64,000 bases of DNA, from the NCBI RefSeq assembly GCF_017355185.1, contig NZ_JADILJ010000017.1, forward strand, positions 1 through 64,000, written 5' to 3'. This stretch comes from Rathayibacter sp. SD072 (GTDB lineage: Bacteria > Actinomycetota > Actinomycetes > Actinomycetales > Microbacteriaceae). Shown in pieces: positions 43,670-53,366 of the stretch; the first letter of the stretch is position 1; each line of letters opens with the position of its first letter. The notes beneath the pieces are model-generated. The model saw only the letters and a list, made by a program, of their open reading frames with translations. It was not told the origin of the DNA and did no database searches. The position numbers and the translations under genes are program-made.

Positions 43670-44161
43670 ATGGCCGACCAGCCTCAGGTCACCTGGATGA
43701 CCCAGGAGTCGTACGACCGCCTCCAGGCGGAGCTGAACGAGCTGTCCACCGCCGGACGCGAGGAGATCGCGAAGCGGATCGAGGTCGCTCGCGAGGAGGG
43801 CGATCTCAAGGAGAACGGCGGCTACCACGCCGCCAAGGACGAGCAGGGCAAGATCGAGGCGCGCATCCGGCAGCTGACCTCGCTGCTGCGCGAGGCCGAG
43901 ATCGGCACGCCCCCCGAGAGCCACGGAGTGGTCGAGGCCGGCACGATCATCACCGCCGAGATCGCGGGCGACGAGTCGCGCTTCCTGCTCGGCAACCGCG
44001 AGATGGCGGGCGAGAGCGACCTCGACGTCTACAGCCCCCAGAGCCCGCTCGGCTCGGCGATCATGGGCCTGAAGCTCGACGACTCGACCAGCTTCGAGGC
44101 TCCCAACGGCCGGACCATCACGGTCCGCATCGTGAACGTCGAGACCTGGAACGGCCACTGA
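43670..44161 (+). CDS. greA: Transcription elongation factor GreA
   Basis: A 163-residue GreA that rescues stalled RNA polymerase. The N-terminal coiled coil (LQAELNELSTAGREEIAKRIEVAREEGDLKENGGY) bears the acidic tip, and the C-terminal FKBP-like domain ends with SPLGSAIMG. The ATG at 43,670 is preceded by GAGGAG. Confidence 0.96.
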   Translation: MADQPQVTWMTQESYDRLQAELNELSTAGREEIAKRIEVAREEGDLKENGGYHAAKDEQGKIEARIRQLTSLLREAEIGTPPESHGVVEAGTIITAEIAGDESRFLLGNREMAGESDLDVYSPQSPLGSAIMGLKLDDSTSFEAPNGRTITVRIVNVETWNGH

Positions 44162-44270
44162 TCGTCCTCCGGTCGCCCGTCCGCGGCGTTGTCGTCGGTG
44201 GCCGCACCTGACGGTACGACTCCTTCCTCCGCTTTATGGACGGACGACCGGAGAACGATCCGCCGACCGA

Positions 44271-44313
44271 GACGCCACCTGAGGGGCCCTGGAGGGGCCC
44301 GGCGGGTGGCGTC
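44271..44313. terminator. Hairpin between greA and ilvA
   Basis: GACGCCACC (44,271-44,279) pairs with GGTGGCGTC (44,305-44,313), with a further GGGGCCC/GGGGCCC palindromic interior. It separates the convergent greA and ilvA genes. Confidence 0.55.
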
Positions 44314-44328
44314 TTCCGGTGGCGCAGG

Positions 44329-45570
44329 TCAGTTCTGGGAGACGCGCGGCTCGTAGCCGGCGTCGCGGAGGACCTGGAGGACGCGCTCGGCGTGCTCGGG
44401 TCCGCGGGTCTCGACGCTGATCTCGAGCTCGACCTCGCTGATCTGCAGGCCCCGCCCGTGCCGGGTGTGCAGCACCTCGACGACGTTCGCGTTCGCCTCC
44501 GAGATCAGCTCCGAGATGCGGGCGAGCTGGCCCGGGCGGTCCGGCAGCCCGATGCTCATCTTGAGGTAGCGCTCCGACGCGGCGAGTCCGCGGCTGATCA
44601 CGCGCTCCATCATGAGCGGGTCGATGTTGCCGCCCGAGAGGATCACGGCGGTCGGTCCCGCATCGCGGATCTTCCCGGTGAGGATCGCGGCGATGCCGAC
44701 CGCGCCGGCGGGCTCGACGACGAGCTTCGCGCGCTCGAGCAGGACCAGCAGGGCGCGGGCGATGTCGTCGTCCTCGACCGTGACGACCTCGTCGACGACG
44801 TCGCGGATGATCTCGAAGTTGAGCGTCCCGGGCATCGCCACCGCGATGCCGTCCGCGATCGTCGGAGTGATCGTGATGAGCGTCGGCTCGCCGCTTGCGA
44901 GAGACAGCGGGTACGGGGCCGCGTTCGCCGCCTGCACCCCGATGACGCGCAGGGTGCGCCCCTCGCGGGCCGCCTTCTGCTTGGCGGCCGAGGCGACGCC
45001 CGCGATCAGACCGCCGCCTCCGATCGGCACGACGATCGTCTCGACGCCCGGAGCCTGCTCGAGGATCTCGAGGCCGATGGTCCCCTGCCCCGTGACGACG
45101 TCGGGGTGGTCGAACGGCGGGATGAAGACCGCTCCGGTGCGCTCGGCGAACTCGATCGCGGCCGCGAGGGCCTCGTTGAAGATGTGGCCGCTCAGCACGA
45201 CGTCCGCGCCGTAGTCGCGGGTCGCAGCCAGCTTGGGCAGGGCGACTCCGATGGGCATGAAGATGGTGGCGTCGATGCCGAGCTCGCGGGCGGCGTAGGC
45301 CACCCCCTGCGCGTGATTGCCGGCCGAGGCCGCCACGACGCCGCGTGCGCGCTCCTCGGGCGAGAGGCGCGACATCCGGAACACCGCTCCGCGGATCTTG
45401 TAGGAGCCCGTGCGCTGCAGGTTCTCGCACTTGAGGAAGACGGGCGAGCCCAGCACCTGGGCGAGGAAGGTGCTCGTCTCCATGGGGGTGTTCGCGATCA
45501 CGGGGGCGATCACGCTGCGGGCCTCCTCGAACTCGAGGAGGGACGGTCCGACGACGCGGCTAGTCTGCAT
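44329..45570 (-). CDS. ilvA: Threonine ammonia-lyase
   Basis: A 413-residue PLP enzyme converting threonine to 2-oxobutanoate. The PLP lysine is in RTGSYKIRGA; AASAGNHAQGVA and the phosphate-binding IGGGGLIAG are present; a C-terminal ACT-like domain (KMSIGLPDRPGQLARISELI) suggests allosteric control. The single ACT domain resembles the shorter catabolic/biosynthetic type common in actinomycetes. The start overlaps the transporter stop by 11 nt. Confidence 0.93.
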   Translation of the reverse strand: MQTSRVVGPSLLEFEEARSVIAPVIANTPMETSTFLAQVLGSPVFLKCENLQRTGSYKIRGAVFRMSRLSPEERARGVVAASAGNHAQGVAYAARELGIDATIFMPIGVALPKLAATRDYGADVVLSGHIFNEALAAAIEFAERTGAVFIPPFDHPDVVTGQGTIGLEILEQAPGVETIVVPIGGGGLIAGVASAAKQKAAREGRTLRVIGVQAANAAPYPLSLASGEPTLITITPTIADGIAVAMPGTLNFEIIRDVVDEVVTVEDDDIARALLVLLERAKLVVEPAGAVGIAAILTGKIRDAGPTAVILSGGNIDPLMMERVISRGLAASERYLKMSIGLPDRPGQLARISELISEANANVVEVLHTRHGRGLQISEVELEISVETRGPEHAERVLQVLRDAGYEPRVSQN

Positions 45571-46750
45571 GCTCTGCGGCAACTTTCTCGGGGGTTCGGG
45601 TGGGCGAGCGCCAGGCACCGCTCGCGACGTAGTTGACCATGACGTTGAGGGTCGCGACGAAGGGCACCGCGAAGAAGGCACCGGCGATGCCCGCGACGAT
45701 GGAGCCGCCGGCGACCGCGAGGACGACCGCCAGGGGGTGGATCTTGATCGCCGATCCCATCACGAGCGGCTGGAGGATGTGCCCCTCCAGCTGCTGCACG
45801 CCGAGGACGACGATCAGCAGGATCAGGGCGATGAGCGGACCGTTGTAGACGAGGGCGATGAAGACCGCGAGAGCTCCGGTCGCCACCGCGCCGATCACGG
45901 GCACGAAGGAGCCCAGGAACACGAGGACGCCGATCGGGATGGCCAGCGGCACCCCGAGGAGTGCGGCGCCGACGCCGATGCCGACGGCGTCGATGAACGC
46001 GACGAAGATCTGCACCTTCACGAAGTTGGTGAGGGTCACCCAGCCGGCGCGTCCCGCGCCGTCGACGGCGGGGCGCGCGCGGTGCGGGAAGAGGCGCACG
46101 ACCCAGCGCCAGATGTTCGGGCCGTCGATGAGGATGAACAGGGTCGAGAAGAGGGTCAGCAGCACGCCGGTGAGCACGTGGCCGATCGTCGATCCGACGC
46201 TGAGGGCCCCGCTGACGAGCATCCCCGAGTCCTGCTGCAGAGCGGTGAGCGCCTGCTGCGCGTACTGGTTGATCTCGCCCTCGGTGAGGTGCAGCGGCGA
46301 CTCGAGGAGCCAGGCCTTGAGGTCGTCGTAGGACTCGACCGTCTGGCGGCTGAGGTCGTCGAAGCCCTGGTACACCTGCGTGACCACCAGGAAGAGCAGC
46401 CCGCCGATGATCACGATGATGCCGAGCTCGGCGACCGTGATCGCGAGCCACTTGGGCCACCGGTGCCGCTGGAGGAAGCCCGAGAACGGCACGAGGAGTG
46501 CGGCGATGACGATCGCGACCAGAAGCGGGATGACGATGAGACGCAGCTCGATGATCAGGAGCGCCAGCACCGCGAGCGCGGCGACGACCACGAGGACGCG
46601 CCACGCCCAGGCCCCGGCGATGCGCATCCCGTCGCTCACGAAGGCCGAGTCGGGACCCGGACGGGACGTACCCGGCACGCGCTGAACGGGCGGCGCCGCG
46701 GTGTCGACGACGCGGGGGCCGGAGGAGCGGCGGGACCTGCCGAGTCTCAT
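45560..46750 (-). CDS. AI-2E family transporter
   Basis: A 396-residue polytopic protein of the AI-2E/PerM family: hydrophobic helices clustered at about 45-115 and 180-390, with the family's [12 protein letters not shown] and LEGHILQPLVMGSAIKIHPLAVVLAV segments. Substrate unknown; most members are not autoinducer exporters. TAGTCT (minus strand, 46,757-46,762) lies 6 nt before the ATG. Overlaps ilvA, so the two form a transcription unit. Confidence 0.9.
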   Translation of the reverse strand: MRLGRSRRSSGPRVVDTAAPPVQRVPGTSRPGPDSAFVSDGMRIAGAWAWRVLVVVAALAVLALLIIELRLIVIPLLVAIVIAALLVPFSGFLQRHRWPKWLAITVAELGIIVIIGGLLFLVVTQVYQGFDDLSRQTVESYDDLKAWLLESPLHLTEGEINQYAQQALTALQQDSGMLVSGALSVGSTIGHVLTGVLLTLFSTLFILIDGPNIWRWVVRLFPHRARPAVDGAGRAGWVTLTNFVKVQIFVAFIDAVGIGVGAALLGVPLAIPIGVLVFLGSFVPVIGAVATGALAVFIALVYNGPLIALILLIVVLGVQQLEGHILQPLVMGSAIKIHPLAVVLAVAGGSIVAGIAGAFFAVPFVATLNVMVNYVASGAWRSPTRTPEKVAAEHAD

Positions 46751-46802
46751 CTGCCCAGACTAGGCCCCGGTGCATTCCGGAGGCGGTATCGACTGCGAGG
46801 AC

Positions 46803-47867
46803 TCAGGAGGCGGCCCTCACGGCCACCGGGCGGGACGAGAGCGCGAGTCCGACGCGCTGCCCGGGCTCCAGTCTCCCGCTCGCCGCGTGCTGCACGACGA
46901 GCTCCGTCCCCTGCTCGGTGCGCAGCGTCGAGCGCCGCACCGGGCCGAGGAAGCTCGACGAGACGACGACCGCATCCAGGGCCCCCTCGGCGCCGGCTGC
47001 GACCACCTGGATGTCCTCGGGGCGGAGGAACGCCTCGACGGCGCCCTCGGGCGACGTCTCGTCCACCAGGGGCAGCCGGACGCCGAGGACGTCGACCGCT
47101 CCGCGCGACACCGTGCCGGGGAGCACGTTCGAGAGGCCGACGAAGTGCGCGACGAACGCGGTGCGCGGCCGGGTGTACAGATCCTCCGGGGCGCCGAGCT
47201 GCTCGATGCGGCCCGCGCTCATCACGGCGACCCGGTCGGCGACGGCGAGCGCCTCCTCCTGGTCGTGCGTCACGAAGAACGTGGTGATGCCCACCTCGGT
47301 CTGGATGCGCCGGATCTCGTCGCGCAGCTGCACGCGGACCTTGGCGTCGAGCGCCGAGAGGGGCTCGTCGAGCAGGAGCACCCGGGGGCGGGTGACGAGC
47401 GCCCGCGCCAGTGCCACGCGCTGCTGCTGCCCGCCGGAGAGCTGGTGCGCGTAGCGGTCGCCCAGTGCGCCGAGCCCGACGAGGTCGAGCGCATCCTCGG
47501 CTCGGGCACGACGCTCCGCGGCAGCGACACCGCGGGTGCGCAGGCCGAACTCGACGTTCTCGCGGGCGCGCAGGTGCGGGAAGAGCGAGTACGACTGGAA
47601 CACCATGCCCATGTCGCGGCGGGCGACCGGGGTGCCCGACACGTCGTCGCCGTCGACGAGGATCCGTCCCGAGTCGATCCGCTCGAGACCGCTCAGAGCG
47701 CGCAGGGCCGTGGTCTTCCCGCAGCCGGAGGGCCCGAGCAGGGCCACGAACTCGCCCGGCGCGACGTCGAACGAGACGCCGTCGAGCGCGCGCGCGGATC
47801 CGTACTGCTTGACGACGTCGACGAACGACACCCGGGCGCCCGGGGTGGTCGGGGACTGCGCGCTCAT
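46803..47867 (-). CDS. ABC transporter ATP-binding protein
   Basis: A 354-residue PotA/FbpC-like ATPase. Walker A GPSGCGKTT, signature LSGGQQQR, Walker B VLLLDEPLSALD, H-loop VTHDQEEAL, then a TOBE-like C-terminal domain. Last gene of the four-gene importer (binding protein, two permeases, ATPase), with ATGA overlap to the permease gene. Confidence 0.93.
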   Translation of the reverse strand: MSAQSPTTPGARVSFVDVVKQYGSARALDGVSFDVAPGEFVALLGPSGCGKTTALRALSGLERIDSGRILVDGDDVSGTPVARRDMGMVFQSYSLFPHLRARENVEFGLRTRGVAAAERRARAEDALDLVGLGALGDRYAHQLSGGQQQRVALARALVTRPRVLLLDEPLSALDAKVRVQLRDEIRRIQTEVGITTFFVTHDQEEALAVADRVAVMSAGRIEQLGAPEDLYTRPRTAFVAHFVGLSNVLPGTVSRGAVDVLGVRLPLVDETSPEGAVEAFLRPEDIQVVAAGAEGALDAVVVSSSFLGPVRRSTLRTEQGTELVVQHAASGRLEPGQRVGLALSSRPVAVRAAS

Positions 47868-48664
47868 GCGGCGCCTTTCGAGGAGGGTGCCGCGCCGAGC
47901 GGGAGGCCGATCCGTGCAAGACGGCCGATCCCGAGCAGCAGCGCGAACGCGAAGAGGAGGGAGAGGAGAGAGAAGACGACGGCCGTGAAGGCGTCCGAGC
48001 GCGAGACCTGCACGAGACCGGTCTGCAGCGTCGTGCGGCTGAGGAGCGACGCGACCGTGTACTCGCCGAGGACCACCGCCACGGTGATGAGAGCGGCGGC
48101 CACGAGCCCGCGCCGGAGGTTGGGCAGCAGCACCCGCACCAGCACGGTCCACCATCCGGCGCCGAGCGAGCGCGCCGCCTCCGAGAGGGTGACGGCGTCG
48201 AGCCCCGAGAGGTCGGCGGCGACGGCGCGGTACGCGTACGGCAGCACCAGGACCCCGTAGGCGAGCGCGAGAGTCCACGGGGCGGACCCGGCGACGCGGG
48301 TGACGACGGAGTAGACCGGAGCGAGCCCCACGACGAGCACGATGGCCGGGACGGTCAGCGGGAGCAGGCAGACGAGCTCGAGCGGACGCCGCAGCCGCGG
48401 AACGCGGATCTCGACGAGCAGCATCGTCGGCACCAGGAGCACCAGCACGAGCAGCGCGGTCACGACCGCCAGCAGCAGCGAGTTGCCGATGCCCTGGAAC
48501 AGGGAGCGGTAGCCGCGCTCGTTGGCCGGATCGACGATCGCCGCCCAGTGGGAGAGGTCGTAGCCTCCTGCACCGCGGAGCGTGAACTCGGCCATCGCGA
48601 TCAACGGCACGGCGAAGACGATCCCCGTGACGATCAGCACCAGCCGGGCGAGAGGGCGGGTCAT
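47864..48664 (-). CDS. ABC transporter permease (second)
   Basis: A 266-residue inner-membrane protein with about six helices and the EAA loop (LSEAARSLGAGWWTVLVRVLLPNLRRGL), which contacts the ATPase. Overlaps both neighbours by 4 nt. It matches the PotC/ThiP-like permease type. Confidence 0.92.
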   Translation of the reverse strand: MTRPLARLVLIVTGIVFAVPLIAMAEFTLRGAGGYDLSHWAAIVDPANERGYRSLFQGIGNSLLLAVVTALLVLVLLVPTMLLVEIRVPRLRRPLELVCLLPLTVPAIVLVVGLAPVYSVVTRVAGSAPWTLALAYGVLVLPYAYRAVAADLSGLDAVTLSEAARSLGAGWWTVLVRVLLPNLRRGLVAAALITVAVVLGEYTVASLLSRTTLQTGLVQVSRSDAFTAVVFSLLSLLFAFALLLGIGRLARIGLPLGAAPSSKGAA

Positions 48665-49557
48665 CGCTGCCACCGCCGCGCACGGCGCTGCAGCAGCGAG
48701 TAGCCCGTCATCAGCACCACCATGACCACGAGCATGCCGAGCGCCAGCGCCCCTGCCATGTTCTCGCGGCCCAGGACGGTCTCGGAGACGAGGGCGGCGC
48801 GGATCTGCAGCGGCACGATCTGCGCGCCCTGGCTGATCAGCGCAGCCGCCGTGGCGAAGGACGAGAAGGCGTTCGCGAAGAGCAGCAGCACCGAGCCGAG
48901 GAAGGACGGGGCGAGCACCGGCACGGCCACCCGCCACCAGTACGTCGCCCGTCCGCCGCCGAGCACCGCACTCGCCTCCGCCCATTCCGGGCGCAGTCCT
49001 TCGAGGGCGGGCAGGAAGGTCAGGACCATGAGCGGCACCTGGAAGTAGAGGTACGGGAGCACGAGGCCGACCACCTGGTAGAGCCAGACCCCGTCGGCGT
49101 AGAGGTCGACACCGATCCCGGCGAGGAGGGTGGTGACGAGCCCCTGCACGCCGATCGTCGCGATGAACGCGAAGGCGAGCATGACGCCGCCGAACTGGGC
49201 GAGCACGCCGGCGGCCGCGTCCACGACCGAGCGGAGCGGACCGCGCGGGTCCGAGCCGACGAGGGCGAGGCAGACGATCGCGCCGAGCACGGCGCCGACG
49301 ACCGCGGTGAACGCGGAGAGGCCGAGTGAGGCCCCGAAGGCCGAGAGGACGACCGGATCGCCCAGTGCGAGCAGGTTGGCGGCGGTGGGCCGCCCCTCCC
49401 CGTCGACGAAGCCGGTGGCGACCGCGAGCACGGTCGGCACGGCGAGGAACAGCAGGACGTAGACCGCGAACGGCGCGACGCCCAGGACCTGGGGGACGCC
49501 GCGCCGCGCCCGGGACGCGCGGGTCCCGGGCGCGGCGCGGACGGCGGCGGTCGTCAC
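48661..49557 (-). CDS. ABC transporter permease (first)
   Basis: A 298-residue permease with six or more helices and the EAA motif (WAEASAVLGGGRATYWWRVAVPVLAPSFL). PotB-like. The GTG start overlaps the binding-protein stop. Confidence 0.91.
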   Translation of the reverse strand: MTTAAVRAAPGTRASRARRGVPQVLGVAPFAVYVLLFLAVPTVLAVATGFVDGEGRPTAANLLALGDPVVLSAFGASLGLSAFTAVVGAVLGAIVCLALVGSDPRGPLRSVVDAAAGVLAQFGGVMLAFAFIATIGVQGLVTTLLAGIGVDLYADGVWLYQVVGLVLPYLYFQVPLMVLTFLPALEGLRPEWAEASAVLGGGRATYWWRVAVPVLAPSFLGSVLLLFANAFSSFATAAALISQGAQIVPLQIRAALVSETVLGRENMAGALALGMLVVMVVLMTGYSLLQRRARRWQR

Positions 49558-50690
49558 TGGATCGCCGACGGCCACTTCTCGGCGAGCAGCGCGGAGGCGG
49601 CTCCCGTCTGCTCCTCGGTGAACTGCACCAGGTCGCTCGGGGCCTCGCCCACGGCGTCGAGCGCCTCCTGGTCGACCGTTCCCGCCTCGACCATCGCCGC
49701 GAGGCGGACGGGGTAGGCGCCGGCCGCGAGGTAGAGGTTCTGAGCGGCGTCGGAGTAGAGGTACTCCTGCCACAGGCGGGCGGCCGCCGGGTGCGGGGCG
49801 TCGGCGTTCACGGCCTGGTTGTAGTAGCTGCCCACGGCGGCGTCGGGCAGGACGGTGGTCTCCCACTCGCGGGTGCCCTCGTTCGCCGTGCCCGCCGCGA
49901 GGTTGTTGTAGCTCCAGTCGAAGACGACGGGAGTCTCGCCCGAGGCGATGGTGGCCTCGGTGGGGTCGAGCGGGAGGAAGTTGCCGGCGTCGTTGAGCTT
50001 CTCGAAGAAGTCGATGCCGGGCTGGATGTCGTCGGCCGAGCCGCCCGACTGCAGCGCCGCGAGCTGGACCGCTGCTGCGGCGGCTCCGGCCTGGGTCGGG
50101 TCGCCGTTGATCGCGACGGAGCCGCGGTACTCCGCGCCGAGGAGGTCCTCGAGCGACTCGGGCTCGGGGACGGCCTCGGGGTCGTAGCCGATCGACATGA
50201 GCCCGGTGTAGTCGTTCACCCAGAGACCGGTGGCCTCCTTGTTCCCGTCCGGGATGTCGTCCCAGGTCTCGACCTTGTAGGGGGCGAAGACGTCGGTGCT
50301 CGCGAGGGCGACGGCGGGGCCGAGGTCGAACACATCGGGAGCGGTGTCCTGACCGGCGAGGTTCTCGGCGGTGCTGATCTCCTCGGCCGAGGAGATGTCG
50401 GGATCGGCGGAGTTCACGGTGATGCCGTACTCCTCCTCGAAGCCCGCGATGAGCTCGCCGTAGTTGGCCCAGTTGTCGGGCAGGGCGATGACGTTGAGCT
50501 CGCCCTCGGCCTTCGCCGCCTCGATCAGGGCGTCGAGACCACCCAGATCGGCGGCGGAGGTGGCGGTCGACGCGTCGACGCCGCCCTCCGAGGAGGCGGT
50601 GGCGTCTCCGGAGCACGCGGAGAGGGTCAGGGCGAGGGCGGTGGTCGTTGCGGCCACCAGGCCGATGCGCGAGTGGCGCTGGGTCTTCAC
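49554..50690 (-). CDS. ABC transporter substrate-binding lipoprotein
   Basis: A 378-residue lipoprotein. The signal sequence ends in the lipobox LSAC (Cys near 26), then a low-complexity linker and a two-lobed binding domain (LNVIALPDNWANYGELIAGFEEEYGITV; TAPDVFDLG; VVFDWSYNNLAAG; SYYNQAVNADAPHPAAARLWQEYLYSDAAQ). It resembles binding proteins for ferric iron, spermidine/putrescine or phosphonate; sequence alone does not settle which. GGAGG precedes the GTG. Confidence 0.9.
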   Translation of the reverse strand: MKTQRHSRIGLVAATTTALALTLSACSGDATASSEGGVDASTATSAADLGGLDALIEAAKAEGELNVIALPDNWANYGELIAGFEEEYGITVNSADPDISSAEEISTAENLAGQDTAPDVFDLGPAVALASTDVFAPYKVETWDDIPDGNKEATGLWVNDYTGLMSIGYDPEAVPEPESLEDLLGAEYRGSVAINGDPTQAGAAAAAVQLAALQSGGSADDIQPGIDFFEKLNDAGNFLPLDPTEATIASGETPVVFDWSYNNLAAGTANEGTREWETTVLPDAAVGSYYNQAVNADAPHPAAARLWQEYLYSDAAQNLYLAAGAYPVRLAAMVEAGTVDQEALDAVGEAPSDLVQFTEEQTGAASALLAEKWPSAIQ

Positions 50691-50851
50691 GGGTCCTCCA
50701 GAGATCGGGTCGGCGCACCCGGCGGGTTCGCCTCGGGCACCGTAGGAGCGGACGGCGACGACCGGGGGAAGGCCGGGTGAACCGGCGGGGAACGACGGGC
50801 GGCGGCTTCCGCGACGACGATGTCGGAGGCCTTCGCTAGCGTGGTCGGACC

Positions 50852-52078
50852 ATGACCGAGCAGCTCTCCCCCGCCCTCGCGCGCCGCATCGCCCTCGCCG
50901 CGCAGGGCTTCGGAGCGCCGCGGCCGCCGCGCGTCGGCACTCGGCAGATCGTCCAGGCCGTCGACCGCATCCGGCCTCTGCAGCTCGACTCGGTCAACGT
51001 CTTCGAGCGGAGCCACTACCTGCCGCTGCTCGCGCGCCTGGGACCGTACGACCGGGCGCTGCTCGACGCCGTCGCCTTCACGCCGAAGGGGCACTACCTC
51101 GAGTACTGGGCGCACGAGGCGGCGCTGATCCGCCGGGCCGACGTCCCGCTCTACCGCTGGCGGATGGAGCACTACCGCCGCACCGCGCTCCCCGAGCACG
51201 AGGGGTGGGCCGCCGAGAACAGGTCCACGCTCGACTGGCTGAGGGCGGCTCTGGCCGACGGGCCCCTGCGCGCCTCCGAGATCGAGCACGAGTCGAACAC
51301 CCGCACGGGCCCGTGGTGGGGCTGGTCCGACATCAAGCGCGGCCTCGAGGTGCTCTTCCGCTGGGGCGAGGTGGTGAGCGCCGGCCGCACCCGGTTCGAG
51401 CGCTCCTACGCCCTCGCCGAGCGGATGCTGCCGCGCGAGGTCCTCGAGACCGAGGTCTCCGAGCAGGACGCCGTCCGCGAGCTCGTGCGCCGCTCGGCCG
51501 TCGCCCACGGCATCGGCACGCTCGGCGACCTCGCCGACTACCACCGTCTGCGGCAGGCACCGGCGCTCGCCGCGGTCCGCGACCTCGTCGACTCCGGCGA
51601 GCTCGTCCCCGTGGAGGTGCGCGGGTGGGAGCGATCCGGTCGCCCGATCGCCCTCTGGCGCCACACCGCCGCCCGACGACCGCGCACGCTGCGCGCCGAC
51701 GCGCTGCTCTCGCCCTTCGATCCCGTCGTCTGGCATCGCCCGAGAGCCGAGCTGCTCTTCGGCTTCCACTACCGGATCGAGATCTACACGCCCGCCGAGA
51801 AGCGCGTGCACGGGTACTACGTCCTCCCGGTGCTGCTCGACGACGTCCTCGCCGCCCGGGTCGACCTCAAGAGCGACCGGCAGAGGGGGGTGCTGCGGGT
51901 GCAGGCCGCGTGGCTCGAGCCCGGCGCCCCCGCCGACACGGCCGAGCGGCTCGCCGTGCTCCTCGTCGAGGCCGCGGCCTGGCAGGGGCTCGAGGCCGTC
52001 GAGATCGTCGAGCGAGGCACGCTCGCACCGGCGCTGCTCGCCGCGCTCCGCACCGGGCACGCGGATGTCCTAGCGTGA
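50852..52078 (+). CDS. YcaQ-like winged-helix DNA glycosylase family protein
   Basis: A 408-residue protein of the YcaQ/AlkX family, whose E. coli member removes crosslinked and alkylated bases. The catalytic QxD motif is visible as Gln44-Leu-Asp46 in RPLQLDSVNV; LEYWAHEAALI and FHYRIEIYTPAEKRVHGYYVLPVL are other conserved segments. TAGCGT at 50,837-50,842 lies 9 nt before the ATG, with no ribosome site. Confidence 0.88.
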   Translation: MTEQLSPALARRIALAAQGFGAPRPPRVGTRQIVQAVDRIRPLQLDSVNVFERSHYLPLLARLGPYDRALLDAVAFTPKGHYLEYWAHEAALIRRADVPLYRWRMEHYRRTALPEHEGWAAENRSTLDWLRAALADGPLRASEIEHESNTRTGPWWGWSDIKRGLEVLFRWGEVVSAGRTRFERSYALAERMLPREVLETEVSEQDAVRELVRRSAVAHGIGTLGDLADYHRLRQAPALAAVRDLVDSGELVPVEVRGWERSGRPIALWRHTAARRPRTLRADALLSPFDPVVWHRPRAELLFGFHYRIEIYTPAEKRVHGYYVLPVLLDDVLAARVDLKSDRQRGVLRVQAAWLEPGAPADTAERLAVLLVEAAAWQGLEAVEIVERGTLAPALLAALRTGHADVLA

Positions 52079-52083
52079 GCGGC

Positions 52084-52668
52084 ATGGTGGACGAACGCTC
52101 CGGATCGATCGCGCTCGCCCTCTCCGAGAAGTGCGTGGGGCTCCTCCTCGAGCGCGGCACGGTGAAGGGCGTCAGCTCGATCGACCTCGCGCACGCCGCC
52201 GGCATCTCGCTCCGGACCTTCCACCGCTACCTCGGCGGCAAGGAGGACTGCGTGCGGCCCGTGCTCTACGCGGCCATCGCGGCGATGGGTCGTGAACTCC
52301 TCGCACGCCCCGCCGACGAGCCGCTGAACCGCGCCCTCGGCGCCGCCTTCGCCGCCGCCGCCTCCGGGCCGCAGCTCGATCGCACGCTCCGGCTGATCCC
52401 GCTGCTCACCGAGACCCCCGCCATGCGCGCGGTCTGGGCGCAGTCCCTCCACGACGGCGAGGCGGCCCTCACCCCGTCGATCGCCGAGCGGATGGGGATG
52501 GAGCCCGAGGAGACCCCCCGGGCGGCGGTCCTCGCCACGGTCGTGATGGCGCTGGTGCGCCGAGCGCTCGTCGACGCCGTCGCCACCGGAGTCGATCCCG
52601 CGCCCGTGTTCGACGAGTACCTGACGACGCTGGGCGGCGGACCGCTCGCCGCGCCGACCGGGCGCTAG
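52084..52668 (+). CDS. TetR family transcriptional regulator
   Basis: A 194-residue regulator. The N-terminal helix-turn-helix (SSIDLAHAAGISLRTFHRYLGGKED, about 33-57) is the TetR type; the rest is a helical ligand/dimer domain. It starts 5 nt after the YcaQ-like stop with a TAGCGT box at 52,071-52,076, suggesting its own leaderless transcript. Target genes unknown. Confidence 0.87.
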   Translation: MVDERSGSIALALSEKCVGLLLERGTVKGVSSIDLAHAAGISLRTFHRYLGGKEDCVRPVLYAAIAAMGRELLARPADEPLNRALGAAFAAAASGPQLDRTLRLIPLLTETPAMRAVWAQSLHDGEAALTPSIAERMGMEPEETPRAAVLATVVMALVRRALVDAVATGVDPAPVFDEYLTTLGGGPLAAPTGR

Positions 52669-52727
52669 GGCCGCCGGACGGCCGCTCCCCCGCTCAGACG
52701 ATGGTCACCGGCCTCCGCACGGGGAGC

Positions 52728-53294
52728 TCAGAACTGGACGCGCGGCGGCTCCGAGATCGCGGCGAGGGTGTCCACCTCGAAGAAGTCCCGCTCGGAGAAG
52801 CCGAGCCGCCGCGAGAAGAGCGTGTTGGGGAACACCTTCACCTTGGTGTTCATCTCGCGCACCCCGCCGTTGTAGAACCGGCGGGCCGACTGGATCTTGT
52901 CCTCGGAATCGACGAGCTCGCCCTGGAGCTGGAGGAAGTTCTGGCTCGCCTGCAGCTGCGGGTACGCCTCCGCCACGGCGAAGATCGACTTGAGCGCCTT
53001 CTGCATGTGGTCCTCGGCGACGGACGCCTCCGCCGGCCCCTGCGCGGACAGCGTCTCGGCCCGGGCGCGCGTCACCTGCTCGAAGACCTGGCGCTCGTGG
53101 GAGGCGTAGCCCTTCACCGAGTCGATGACGTTCGGGATCAGGTCCGCGCGCCGCTTCAGCTGCACGGTGATGTCGCTCCACGCCTCGTCGACCCGGACAT
53201 TGAGGGTGACCAGGGAGTTGTAGGTCGCCCAGAGGTAGATCCCGAGGATCACCACGAGGGCCACGACGACGATGAGCGGGACCAGCCATTCCAT
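52728..53294 (-). CDS. LemA family protein
   Basis: A 188-residue membrane-anchored coiled-coil protein. One N-terminal helix (about 4-24), then YNSLVTLNVRVDEAWSDITVQLKRRADLIPNV and YNGGVREMNTKVKVFPNTLFSRRLGF, the family signatures. Function unclear. TACACT lies 7 nt before the ATG (minus strand, 53,302-53,307). Confidence 0.93.
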   Translation of the reverse strand: MEWLVPLIVVVALVVILGIYLWATYNSLVTLNVRVDEAWSDITVQLKRRADLIPNVIDSVKGYASHERQVFEQVTRARAETLSAQGPAEASVAEDHMQKALKSIFAVAEAYPQLQASQNFLQLQGELVDSEDKIQSARRFYNGGVREMNTKVKVFPNTLFSRRLGFSERDFFEVDTLAAISEPPRVQF

Positions 53295-53366
53295 GCCGAC
53301 AAGTGTAGGGAACACGGGTCGGCCGCTCTCACGGGCACGGCGCTTTCGCAGTGTCCGCGAGGACGT